Part shown: in pieces, positions 34,199 to 41,960 of the stretch
Position numbering within the stretch: position 1 is the stretch's first letter
Layout: every line of letters begins with the position of its first letter
From: JADJRH01 sp046351455
GTDB lineage: Bacteria > Myxococcota_A > Polyangia > Polyangiales > Polyangiaceae
Reading direction: 5' to 3'
DNA length: 64,000 nucleotides
Assembly (NCBI GenBank): GCA_046351455.1
Contig: JAXLYM010000008.1
Coordinates: forward strand, 1-64,000
Program-made: the position numbers and the translations under genes
The notes under the pieces: generated by a model
Seen by the model: the letters and a program-made list of their open reading frames with translations, nothing else
Told to the model about the DNA's origin: nothing
Database searches by the model: none

Positions 34199-36001
34199 TT
34201 ATTCCTTGTCGCTCGCGTCGGACGCGTTCGGGACGAACTTCTTCTTGAAGGTCTCGAGCGCCTTGTTGATCTTGCCCTTGAGGTCGTCGCTGAGGGTCTT
34301 CTTCTCGATGATCTCCTTCAGCAGATCGGGGTGCTTCGCCTCGACGAACTTGTAGAGCTCCTGCTCGAACGCGCCGAGCGAGGAGACCGGGAGATCGTCG
34401 AGGAAGCCGTTGGTGCCGGCGTAGATGATGAGCACCTCCTTCTCGACCGGGAGCGGCACGTACTGGCCCTGCTTCAGGATCTCGACGAGGCGCGCGCCGC
34501 GCTCGAGCAGGGCGCGGGTCTTCGCGTCGAGGTCGGAGGCGAACTGCGCGAACGCCGCCATCTCGCGGTACTGCGCGAGCGCGAGGCGGAGCGAGCCGGC
34601 GACCTGCTTCATCGCCTTGATCTGCGCATTGCCGCCGACGCGGCTCACGGAGATGCCGACGTTGATGGCCGGGCGGACGCCGGAGAAGAAGAGGTCCGTC
34701 TCCAGGAAGATCTGGCCGTCGGTGATCGAGATGACGTTGGTCGGGATGTACGCCGAGACGTCACCGGCCTGCGTCTCGATGATCGGGAGCGCCGTCAGCG
34801 ATCCGCCGGAGTGCGGCTGCTTCACGATCGTGAGGTCGCTCGCCTTGAACTTGTCCGCGAGCTTCTCCTCGAGCTTCTTCGCCTCGGCTTCCTTCTTCTT
34901 GTCCTCGCGGATGTGCTCCCACTTCTCGAAGGTCTCCTTGTCGAGGATCTCGTAGGCGGCGGCCTTCGCCTCGCTCATGCCGTTCAGGCCGAGGTGCGTC
35001 TTGCCGTCGAGGCCCTTGAAGTCGAAGTCGCCGGCCTTCACCTCGGTGCCCTTCTTCACGACGTAGAAGAGGTCCGCGAGCTTCGCGGCGCGCTCCAGGA
35101 GGCGGCTGTGGAGGTAGAAGACGTCGCCCGGGTACGCCTCGCGGCCCGGCGGGCGGCGGAGGAGCAGCGACAGCTGGCGGTACGCGACGGCCTGCTTCGA
35201 GAGGTCGTCGTAGATGCACAGCGCGTGGCGGCCGGTGTCGCGGAAGTACTCGCCCATCGTGACGCCGCAGTACGGCGAGATGAACTGGAGCGGCGCGGAC
35301 TCGCTCGCGGTCGACGCGACGACCGTCGTGTACTCCATGGCGCCGTGCGCCTCGAGCTTGTCGACGACCTGGCGCACCGTCGACTGCTTCTGGCCGATGG
35401 CGACGTACACGCAGAAGACGCCCTTGCCCTTCTGGTTGATGATCGTGTCGACCGCGACGGCGGTCTTGCCGGTCTGGCGGTCGCCGATGATGAGCTCGCG
35501 CTGGCCGCGGCCGATCGGGATCATGCCGTCGATGGCCTTGATGCCGGTCTGCATCGGCTCGGTGACGCCCTGGCGGCGGATGATGCCCGGCGCCTTGATC
35601 TCCACGCGGCGGCGCTCCTTGCTCTCGATCGGGCCCTTGCCGTCGATCGGGATGCCGAGCGCGTTCACCACGCGGCCGACCGTCGCCTCGCCCACGGGCA
35701 CGTCCATGATGCGGCCGGTGCGCTTGACGGTGTCGCCTTCCTTGATGGCGCTCGCGTCGCCGAAGATGGCGCAGCCGACGTTGTCCGCCTCGAGGTTGAG
35801 CACGAGGCCGTAGAGCGACACGTTGCCCTGCCCGATCAGCTCGACCAGCTCGCCGGCCATCGCCTTCGAGAGGCCGTGCACGCGGGCGATGCCGTCACCG
35901 ACCATCAGCACCGTGCCGGTCTCGGTGACCTGCGCGGCCTTGTCGATGTTCTGGATCTGCTTCTTGATGATCTGGGAAATCTCTTCGGCTCGAAGCTGCA
36001 T
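34199..36001 (-). CDS. atpA: ATP synthase F1 alpha subunit with insertion
   Basis: 600 residues from ATG 36001 (GAGGA about 9 bases upstream); an upstream start would add 16 non-homologous residues. AtpA is normally about 500-515. Core motifs: Walker A GDRQTGKT (173-180), YDDLSKQAVAYRQLSLLLRR, PGREAYPGDVFYLHSRLLER and the later GGSLTALPIIETQAGDVSAY. In normal AtpA the last two are about 15 residues apart; here a charged, Lys/Glu-rich block of about 85 residues (311-397, including EKWEHIREDKKKEAEAKKLE) is inserted. The remainder ends with an extra Lys-rich tail. Alpha subunits alternate with beta in F1. Confidence 0.96.
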   Translation of the reverse strand: MQLRAEEISQIIKKQIQNIDKAAQVTETGTVLMVGDGIARVHGLSKAMAGELVELIGQGNVSLYGLVLNLEADNVGCAIFGDASAIKEGDTVKRTGRIMDVPVGEATVGRVVNALGIPIDGKGPIESKERRRVEIKAPGIIRRQGVTEPMQTGIKAIDGMIPIGRGQRELIIGDRQTGKTAVAVDTIINQKGKGVFCVYVAIGQKQSTVRQVVDKLEAHGAMEYTTVVASTASESAPLQFISPYCGVTMGEYFRDTGRHALCIYDDLSKQAVAYRQLSLLLRRPPGREAYPGDVFYLHSRLLERAAKLADLFYVVKKGTEVKAGDFDFKGLDGKTHLGLNGMSEAKAAAYEILDKETFEKWEHIREDKKKEAEAKKLEEKLADKFKASDLTIVKQPHSGGSLTALPIIETQAGDVSAYIPTNVISITDGQIFLETDLFFSGVRPAINVGISVSRVGGNAQIKAMKQVAGSLRLALAQYREMAAFAQFASDLDAKTRALLERGARLVEILKQGQYVPLPVEKEVLIIYAGTNGFLDDLPVSSLGAFEQELYKFVEAKHPDLLKEIIEKKTLSDDLKGKINKALETFKKKFVPNASDASDKE

Positions 36002-36088
36002 GTCCGTGGTCCTCGGTGCGCCCGACTTCGGGCTGGAGGTGCGGGGCAATCGCCCCGGAGAGGGAGAGAACGCTCTCGAAAACTAGCC

Positions 36089-36634
36089 TTACGACGTCTG
36101 AACGAGCCCCTCGCGGAAGAGGCGCAGCTTGGCGCGCGCGCTCCCGTCGATGACCTTGTCGCCGATCTGAACGACGACCCCCGCGATGAGCGAAGGATCC
36201 TTGTTCACGGCGATCTCGATCTTCTGGCCGGTGGCCTTCTCGAGCTCGCCCTTCAGCTTGGTCAGGTACCCGTCGGAGAGGGCGCCCGCGCTCGTGACCG
36301 TAGCGCGGAGCGTCTTCTGATCCGCGTCCACGAGGCGCGAGAGGGCGCGCGCGATCTCGGGGAGGGCCGCGAGCCTCCGGTTCTGCGCGAGCACGCGCAG
36401 CGTCCGGACGGCCGTCTCGCTGACGCCGAGCTTCTGGCCGATCTCGACGAGGATCGCCTCCGCCGACTGCTGGGAGACGAGCGGGTTCATGAGGACGGTG
36501 CGCAGCTCCGCGCTGCCCTCGAACACCTCGGCGAGCGACGTCATCTGCTTGGAGAGCTGGACGAGCTGCCCGCTCTCCTTGCCGAGCTCGAAAACCGCCT
36601 GCGCGTAGCGTCGCGCGATCGCCTCGTAGCTCAC
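36089..36634 (-). CDS. atpH: ATP synthase F1 delta subunit
   Basis: 181 residues. The start is GTG 36634: it has GGAGGT seven bases upstream and overlaps the atpF stop (GTGA). Delta-family features are seen: YEAIARRYAQAVFELGKESG, LVSQQSAEAILVEIGQKLG, LAQNRRLAALPEIARAL, and the conserved end DPSLIAGVVVQIGDKVIDGS followed by KLRLFREGL. Delta sits on top of F1 and holds the peripheral stalk made by the b subunits. 87 bases separate it from atpA. Confidence 0.95.
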   Translation of the reverse strand: MSYEAIARRYAQAVFELGKESGQLVQLSKQMTSLAEVFEGSAELRTVLMNPLVSQQSAEAILVEIGQKLGVSETAVRTLRVLAQNRRLAALPEIARALSRLVDADQKTLRATVTSAGALSDGYLTKLKGELEKATGQKIEIAVNKDPSLIAGVVVQIGDKVIDGSARAKLRLFREGLVQTS

Positions 36635-37617
36635 GAGACACCTCCGGACTTCCACGCGGCGCCGACGCCGACGAGGAATTCATCCGCGGACTTGTCGAGG
36701 TCGGCGGGCTTGATCTGCTTCTTCAGGAGCTCTTCCGCGGCGGCGACGGCGGCCTCCACCGACTCGAGGAGGAGCTGCTGCTTGGCGGCCTTCAGCTCTT
36801 GCTCGATGCGGAGCTCCACGTCGCGCTTCATGCGGACGCGGCGATCTTCCGCCTCGGAGAGGACCTTCTGGCGCTCGGTCTCGCTCTGCGCCGCGAAGTC
36901 CTTCTTCATCTGCTCGAGCGTGTCGTCGAGGTTGTCGAGCTTGTCCTCGTAGTCGGCGAGGCGACTCTCCGCCTCGTCCTTGAGCGTGGTGGCGGTGTCG
37001 ATCTCCGCCATCATCTGCTTCTTGCGCGCGAGCAGCGCGTCCGCGAGCGGCTTCTTCCCGAAGCGGTAGAGCACGAACGCGAGCACGCCGAAGTTCAGCA
37101 GGCTGGCCAAAAACGGCGCCGGCTGGTTCTTCGGATCGCACTCGTCCTTCTCGTTCTCGTAGCGGTAGAAGAGCTGCGTGACGAAGCCGTCTTCGCGGTG
37201 GAAGTGACCGTGCTCGTCCGGCGGGCCGAACTTCGCGGCCTCGTTGTTCACCATCAGGATGCCCTGCCACCAGTTCGGCGCGTGGGGCGAATCCAGCGGG
37301 CCGTGGCCCGGGCAGTGGTGCGCGGCGTGCGACTCCTCGTGCGCCGGCTCCGGCTCGGGGCGCGGCATCGGCCGGGGGCGCGGCATCTGGCCGGGCATCG
37401 GGCGGCCGCCGGGCGGCGGCTGACGCATGCCGGGCGGCATCTGGCCGGGCTGCATGCCAGGGGGCATCTGACCGGGCTGCCCTTGGGGCTGCACGATCAC
37501 GCGCGGGGGCTGACCGGGCGGCGGCTCACCGGCGGGCGGCTGCTGCGCGACGGCGACGGACGCGAGCCCGAGCGCGACGCCCGCGGCGGCCAGCGCGACC
37601 TTGATCTTGCGGCTCAT
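36631..37617 (-). CDS. atpF: ATP synthase b subunit with signal peptide and exported N-terminal domain
   Basis: 328 residues, twice the usual size (about 160). It begins with a signal peptide (about 1-24, GVALGLASVAVAQQ). Then come a Pro/Gly/Met-rich stretch with PGQMPPGM repeats (48-64), a His/Cys-rich patch (HEESHAAHHCPGHG, 93-106), a globular part to about 165 with Cys160, and only then the membrane helix (about 169-186, ASLLNFGVLAFVLYRFGKKP) and the coiled-coil stalk (190-310, EQELKAAKQQLLLESVEAAV). So about 145 residues should lie in the periplasm, unlike normal b. Both ends overlap neighbours (ATGA with atpF', GTGA with atpH). Confidence 0.93.
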   Translation of the reverse strand: MSRKIKVALAAAGVALGLASVAVAQQPPAGEPPPGQPPRVIVQPQGQPGQMPPGMQPGQMPPGMRQPPPGGRPMPGQMPRPRPMPRPEPEPAHEESHAAHHCPGHGPLDSPHAPNWWQGILMVNNEAAKFGPPDEHGHFHREDGFVTQLFYRYENEKDECDPKNQPAPFLASLLNFGVLAFVLYRFGKKPLADALLARKKQMMAEIDTATTLKDEAESRLADYEDKLDNLDDTLEQMKKDFAAQSETERQKVLSEAEDRRVRMKRDVELRIEQELKAAKQQLLLESVEAAVAAAEELLKKQIKPADLDKSADEFLVGVGAAWKSGGVS

Positions 37618-38093
37618 TGCGAGACCTCACGGCCGAGGACCTTCGACGCGATCTCCGCGGCGAGGGCCGGTGTTTGCTTCTGCAGCTCGGCGCGCAGCGT
37701 CCCCATCTCCGCGGCGATCCGGGCCTTGCCGGCCTCCAGGATCTTGGCGGATTCGTCGCGCGCTTCGGCCATGATCTTGGCCTCCAGCTTGGCCGTCTCG
37801 GCGCGGAGCTCTTCGCGCTCGCGCCCGGCCTCGCGGCGGATCTTCTCGATCTCGGCCTCGTAGCGGGTGAGGAGGTCGGCGGCCTGTTTGTCCATCTCTC
37901 GGGCGTCCGCCTTGGCGCCTTCGGTGCGCTTTTCGCGCTCCTCGAAGACCTTCATCAGCGGATCGAAGAGCAGCGGCTTCAGCAGGACGACGAAGAACGT
38001 GAACAGGACGATCTGCGCGAGGAACGACAGGTCGAAGTCGACGTTGATGTCGCCGGACGCGAAGAGCCGAATGATCGAAAGAGCACCTTGCAT
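37614..38093 (-). CDS. atpF': ATP synthase b' subunit
   Basis: 159 residues, a normal stalk subunit: an N-terminal membrane segment (LSFLAQIVLFTFFVVLLKPL), then a long coiled coil (EEREKRTEGAKADAREMDKQ to EMGTLRAELQ) and a helical end, EIASKVLGREVSQ. The ATG at 38093 is taken because the next upstream frame does not look coding. Together with the b protein it would make a heterodimeric peripheral stalk, as in cyanobacteria, alphaproteobacteria and many other bacteria. First gene of the operon atpF'-F-H-A-G. The atpB and atpE genes are not here. Confidence 0.93.
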   Translation of the reverse strand: MQGALSIIRLFASGDINVDFDLSFLAQIVLFTFFVVLLKPLLFDPLMKVFEEREKRTEGAKADAREMDKQAADLLTRYEAEIEKIRREAGREREELRAETAKLEAKIMAEARDESAKILEAGKARIAAEMGTLRAELQKQTPALAAEIASKVLGREVSQ

Positions 38094-38332
38094 GGGCGGG
38101 TCCGGGATTAGCGCGCGGCGTCTACCACGTGCCGCGCGCCCGTGGAAGCGCGATCCAACGCCGGCGAGCCGAACGTAAACGTTGCGCGCTTGCACGTCCC
38201 CCTTGCGATCGCGAAGAGCCGCGAAACCAGCAGATCTTGAGGCGGACAGGCCGCGGGCGCGGCGGAGGGACGGGAGGCCCGGCGGATCTCGATCGAAGCG
38301 CGCGCGGGCGAGCGAAGAGGCCGGAGATCTCG

Positions 38333-38725
38333 CTACAAGGTCCAGTCTTCGACGCGCAGGTGCGGGTAGCGCGCGAAGGCGTTGGGGCGGCGCGTGACGA
38401 GGGTGAGCTCGTTCGAGAGGGCGATCGCGGCGATCATGACGTCGTCCGTGTCCGTGTCGGGGGCGACGGTGGCGCGCAGCTTCGCGAACGTCTGCGCGGC
38501 GATCAGATCGAACGGCGCGACCTTCACGGCGGCGACGAGGCGGATGACGTCCTGCATCAGCTTCGGGTTCTGCGCGCCGCGCGCGGCGATCAGGAGGTGC
38601 CCGACGGAGACGACGCTCGTCCATCGATCGCGGGTCGACACGGTGGTGAGCCGCCGCACGAGCGTGCGCGAGGGGACGGAGCGGAGCACTTCGACCAGCG
38701 TGCCGGTGTCGAGGAGATAGGCCAC
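38333..38725 (-). CDS. PIN-domain (VapC-like) protein with altered active site
   Basis: 130 residues from a GTG start, ten bases after the preceding gene with AAGGA as ribosome site. PIN-fold features: YLLDTGTLVEVLR with Asp6, SVVSVGHLLIAARGA, DTDDVMIAAIALSNELTLVT and a final HLRVEDW. VapC toxins cut RNA with three or four acidic residues. Here the second acidic residue (Glu in typical SVVTxAEL) is His43, and the final acidic site near 113-116 reads RPNA. So it may be weak, inactive or metal-altered. It is paired with an antitoxin-like gene and lies just upstream of the ATP synthase operon. Confidence 0.8.
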   Translation of the reverse strand: MAYLLDTGTLVEVLRSVPSRTLVRRLTTVSTRDRWTSVVSVGHLLIAARGAQNPKLMQDVIRLVAAVKVAPFDLIAAQTFAKLRATVAPDTDTDDVMIAAIALSNELTLVTRRPNAFARYPHLRVEDWTL

Positions 38726-38735
38726 GAGAGATCCT

Positions 38736-39092
38736 TCAGCGCTTCGTGTTGGGGCGCGGCGGCGATCCGGCGCGCGAGGTGCTCGGCCCGCGGACCTCGG
38801 CGGGCGCTTGTCGTCCCGCGGTCCAGAGGCTCGTCTGGTTGAGGTCGGAGACGAACGAGTCGACGAACTCGTCGTGCCGGCACGATCCGCACAGCGCGAG
38901 CAGCGGATCTTGCCCCGCGGCGCCGGGGTCGGGCGGATCGATCCGATCGAAGTCGCTCATCGGGACGATCGCGGCGACGGCGAGCGGCCCGCGCACGACG
39001 AGCGTTCGGGCGTGCGTCCGCTCGGCGGCGTCGACCGCATCGAGGCAGTGCGATGGCAGGTCGGAGAGGGGAATCCCGTACTTCTGGCTCAC
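38736..39092 (-). CDS. Antitoxin-like partner of the PIN protein
   Basis: 118 residues from the likely GTG at 39092 (an ATG at 39125 is also in frame). The N-terminal part (LPSHCLDAVDAAERTHARTL, VVRGPLAVAAIVPMSDFDRI) has the pattern of Phd/YefM-type antitoxins: two helices, then a strand and loop contacting the toxin. The C-terminal part contains CGSCRHDEF and a basic Pro-rich tail. It lies ten bases upstream of the PIN gene, which is the usual antitoxin-first order. The family call is an inference from position and a short motif. Confidence 0.6.
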   Translation of the reverse strand: MSQKYGIPLSDLPSHCLDAVDAAERTHARTLVVRGPLAVAAIVPMSDFDRIDPPDPGAAGQDPLLALCGSCRHDEFVDSFVSDLNQTSLWTAGRQAPAEVRGPSTSRAGSPPRPNTKR

Positions 39093-39396
39093 GCGCGAAC
39101 GGTACCCCAAACGGCCGCCGGACATGTACGTCGACCGGCGCGTCCGCAGGCCCCGCGTTCATTTCTCTTTTTGGGTTGGCCCCGCGCGTCGCCGCGAGCG
39201 GACACATGGAGCTCGCCGCCCCCCGTCGGTCCCCGTGCCCCGAACCGCCCCACGCCCCCGCGAGCTCCCCATCCACCGTCGCGCGTCCCCCGGAAGCTCC
39301 ACCCGTTTCCGGAGTCCTTTCCGACGAATCGGCGCCATCCTTCAGGTCGCGTGTGCCCCGGCTCGGAGCGGCTCGCGGGCCGAGGCGGAGTCCGCT
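39093..39396. other. Intergenic region, nothing recognised
   Basis: 304 bases between the antitoxin-like gene start and the end of the next minus-strand gene. The plus strand is strikingly C/Pro-codon rich around 39230-39330, but I see no gene, no repeat shared with other parts of the window and no strong hairpin. Confidence 0.4.
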
Positions 39397-40770
39397 CTAC
39401 GTCGCGTGCTCGAGCAGGGAGCGCGCGAGCTCGGCGGCGCCGGCGCGCAGCGTCGCCTCGTCGATCGCCGCGGGCGCCTCGACCGCGATCGCTCGGAGCG
39501 CGTCGGCGCTGCGGGGGTTTCGGTACCAGTCCTCGTCGAGCGATTCGATCAGGCGGCGGCGATCCAGCGCGGCGAGCAGCGTCGCGACGAAGCGCGCGGA
39601 GCTCTGCTCGGTGACGCGCGGCATCACGCCCGCGAGCTCCGCCGGGAGCGGCTCGCCCCACGCGCGCGACGTCTCCTCGCGGAAGCGATCGTCGAGATCG
39701 TCGCGCACCGGGAAGAGCGACGCGCGCGACCGCGCCGCCGCCGCGCGGAGCCGCAGCGATGCGAGGTGCGCCCGCGCCATCTTGCGCGCGTGATCGATCG
39801 CGGCTCCGGGGCCGAGATCCATCGCGCGCCGCGCGAACGATCGCTCCCCCACCAGCATCCCGAGCAGCGCGCCGATCCGCGCGGGCCGCAGATCGAGCGC
39901 CGGCCGATGGAGCGCGAACGGAGCGCCCGAAGGCGCCGCGGCCGCGCCGAACGCCTCGCCGAACGCGACGAGCGCGCGCGCGAACGACGCGCCTCCGATC
40001 GCGATCGGGAGCCGCACGTCGTCGAGCGCGATCCCGCGCAGCAGATCCGTGTGGCCGAAGATCGAGAGCACCCACCGCGGACCGAGGCGCGCCGGCCACC
40101 CCGCGATCGCGTCGCCCGCGATCGTCTGCCGGAGCCCGCGATCCCACGGCGCGAACCGATCCGCGATGCCCGACGTCGCGGTGATCAGATCCAGCGCCGC
40201 GCCGTCGACCAAGGCCGCCGGCGCAGGCAGATCGATCGACTCGAGCGACACGCCGAGCTGAGCGGCCGCGCGCGCTCGACGATCGGCGTGCGTGCGCACC
40301 GGATCGCGCAGCCTCGCCGCGGCCGCGCGCGCGAACGCCGCGGCCACCGCGCGGCGCCTCGGCTCCTCCGGATCCAGCGTCGCGGCGAGCAGCAAGGAGC
40401 GCGGCGCGACGAGGCCTCCGCTCGCGATCTCCTCGCCGAGGCCCGCGGGCAGGCGCGGCAGGCGCACGCGATCGTCCAGCTCGACGCTCGGCTCGCGGAA
40501 GGCTCGCGCGATCCGCACCTCGTCGTCCCACAGCACGCGCGCGAGCGTGAGGCGCGCCACGTGCGCTCGGAGCGCGGGCGCGAGCAGCGGCTCCGGCACG
40601 GTCGCGAGCTCGTCGTACGTGTCCTTGCGGAGCACCGCGCGCCACGGCCAGAGCGGGTTTCCGGGCGCCTCGTCTTCGGCCGCGGGCTGAGCGAGCGCCC
40701 GCCGCGCCCGCGCGAGCCGTCCGCTCGCTTCCCTCACGAGGCGATCGAGATCGAACAGCGACGTGATCAT
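39397..40770 (-). CDS. Unrecognised Ala/Arg-rich cytoplasmic protein
   Basis: 457 residues from ATG 40770. No signal peptide or membrane helix; strongly helical and rich in Ala and Arg. Possible landmarks are NPLWPWRAVLRKDTYDELAT, LVDGAALDLITATSGIADRF, RLGPRWVLSIFGHTDLLRGI, IDHARKMARAHLASLRLRAA and LDEDWYRNPRSADALRAIAV. The GRRTYDE-to-WYRNPR layout recalls zincless M3-like helical folds, but no HExxH is present, so I make no claim. Reading frame and codon use look real over the whole length. 147 bases separate its start from miaE. Confidence 0.65.
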   Translation of the reverse strand: MITSLFDLDRLVREASGRLARARRALAQPAAEDEAPGNPLWPWRAVLRKDTYDELATVPEPLLAPALRAHVARLTLARVLWDDEVRIARAFREPSVELDDRVRLPRLPAGLGEEIASGGLVAPRSLLLAATLDPEEPRRRAVAAAFARAAAARLRDPVRTHADRRARAAAQLGVSLESIDLPAPAALVDGAALDLITATSGIADRFAPWDRGLRQTIAGDAIAGWPARLGPRWVLSIFGHTDLLRGIALDDVRLPIAIGGASFARALVAFGEAFGAAAAPSGAPFALHRPALDLRPARIGALLGMLVGERSFARRAMDLGPGAAIDHARKMARAHLASLRLRAAAARSRASLFPVRDDLDDRFREETSRAWGEPLPAELAGVMPRVTEQSSARFVATLLAALDRRRLIESLDEDWYRNPRSADALRAIAVEAPAAIDEATLRAGAAELARSLLEHAT

Positions 40771-40808
40771 GCCGCGCAGCCTAGTCGACGGCGGCTGAAT
40801 TGGAGGAC

Positions 40809-40886
40809 TCTCGTAACGACCCCGCCACGTACGCCGAGCGCAAAGGCTCCAGGAACGAGCCCGCCACGTACGCCGCGCACCGGGGC
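40809..40886 (+). repeat. 39-base tandem repeat, two units
   Basis: Two units of 39 bases share a 22-base block with one mismatch (40815-40836 and 40854-40875; core CCCGCCACGTACGCCG). On the plus strand they would encode SRNDPATYAERKG and SRNEPATYAAHRG, a 13-residue repeat in a short open frame beginning at TTG 40800. The peptide frame may be accidental. It lies between the unrecognised gene and miaE. Confidence 0.45.
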
Positions 40887-40926
40887 CCTTCGAGGGGGGG
40901 CCTGTGTCCGCCGCGAGCGAGGCCCG

Positions 40927-41526
40927 CTACCCGTGGACGGTCGGGTGGATGCCGAGCTTCGCGGCGATCTTGCCCTCGGCCGCGGCGATCTCCGTGAGGC
41001 GGGCGCGCACCTTGGGCTCGTCGCCGAAGATGTTGGTCGCGAGGTCGACGAACGTCGAGTAGTGCCGCGCCTCCGAGACGAAGAGCTCGCCGTAGAAGCC
41101 CGCGAGCCTGCCGTCGCCGCGCGCCTCCAGGGTCTTCGACAGCATCCCGAGGCGCTCGCAGCTCCGGGCCTCGATCAGCGCCGCGATCAAGAAGCGATCG
41201 AGGAGCGCCGCCTCGAACGTGGGCTTGCCCTGACGACGGGTCGCCTTGCGCAGCTCCACCGCGTAGTCGTCGATGCCGGGGGGTGGGAGCGCCACCTCGC
41301 GGCGCTCCAGCTCCGCGAGCACCGCGTCATAGTGGTCGAGCTCCTCCTTCGCGAGCGCCACCAGCACGCGCGCCACCTTCGGGAGCTGCGGGATCCGAGC
41401 CGCGAGGGAGAGGGCGTTCGACGCGGCCTTCATCTCGCAGTGCGCGTGGTCGGAGAGGAGAATCGGCAGGTTATCCGCCGCGCGTTCGGACCACCGGGCA
41501 TCGGTGGAGGTCGTCAGACAAAGCAC
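40927..41526 (-). CDS. miaE: tRNA-(ms2io6A37) hydroxylase
   Basis: 199 residues from a GTG start. It has the MiaE diiron pattern: SDHAHCEMKAASNALSLAAR, VALAKEELDHYDAVLAELE, LIEARSCERLGMLSKTLEA and LFVSEARHYSTFVDLATNIF. The Glu and His residues in these four helices bind the two iron atoms. The enzyme family hydroxylates the isopentenyl group of ms2i6A at position 37 of tRNA, with oxygen. It stands alone; miaA and miaB are not adjacent. The N-terminal MLCLTTSTD matches the start of the family. Confidence 0.9.
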   Translation of the reverse strand: MLCLTTSTDARWSERAADNLPILLSDHAHCEMKAASNALSLAARIPQLPKVARVLVALAKEELDHYDAVLAELERREVALPPPGIDDYAVELRKATRRQGKPTFEAALLDRFLIAALIEARSCERLGMLSKTLEARGDGRLAGFYGELFVSEARHYSTFVDLATNIFGDEPKVRARLTEIAAAEGKIAAKLGIHPTVHG

Positions 41527-41568
41527 GAGGCGACTATCTCACAACCCGTGTGCCACCACACAACCGGC

Positions 41569-41758
41569 GCCCCCGCCCGCGGCGCGCGCAGGCGCCGGAG
41601 GCGCCGAGCACGACGCCGGGGAGGGGCGGGCGCGCGCAGGCGCGGGCCTGCAAATGGGCCGGAAAATGAAGGGCGCGCGCGAGGGACGCGACGGCTCGGT
41701 GGATGCGACGGACCGCGCCGAGCACGACCGGGGGAGGGCACCCCTCCCCCTCGCCTTG
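41569..41758 (+). repeat. Dispersed intergenic repeat, GCCGAGCACGAC family, copy 3
   Basis: This lies in a 434-base gap (41527-41960) without any convincing gene. It contains CCCGCGGCGCGCGCAGGC and GCCGAGCACGACGC exactly as in copy 1, then GGGCGCGCGCAGGC, a spacer with GGGCCTGCAAATGGGCC, a second GCGCCGAGCACGAC, and a perfect 9-base hairpin at 41730-41750 (GGGGGAGGG, CAC, CCCTCCCCC). The hairpin stands where copy 1 has its GGGGG-CA-CCCCC. The element lies just upstream of miaE (opposite strand) and after the gene at 41961. Confidence 0.6.
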
Positions 41759-41960
41759 ATACTTTCTTGATGGCCGTTGCCCATCTGTCCCCGGGGAACA
41801 TTGACGCGCCTGGGGCAGAGCGCCTCATCCGCTCTTGACGCGTCGCTTCCCACGCGGATCGCGATCGCGTGACCCGCCCGATCGCGTTCGCACGGCTACC
41901 TCGATCGCGATCGCTCCACCGCTTCGGCGCGCTGGGGACGCTCCGGCGGATGGGGTCGGA

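Noticed and set aside
34331..36952. A plus-strand open frame opposite atpA, atpH and atpF
   Set aside because: Antisense shadow of three well-recognised ATP synthase genes; peptide is low complexity Arg/Asp/His/Val.
39397..40770. Assignment of the unrecognised gene to M3-type peptidases
   Set aside because: No HExxH zinc motif and only a vague helical resemblance.
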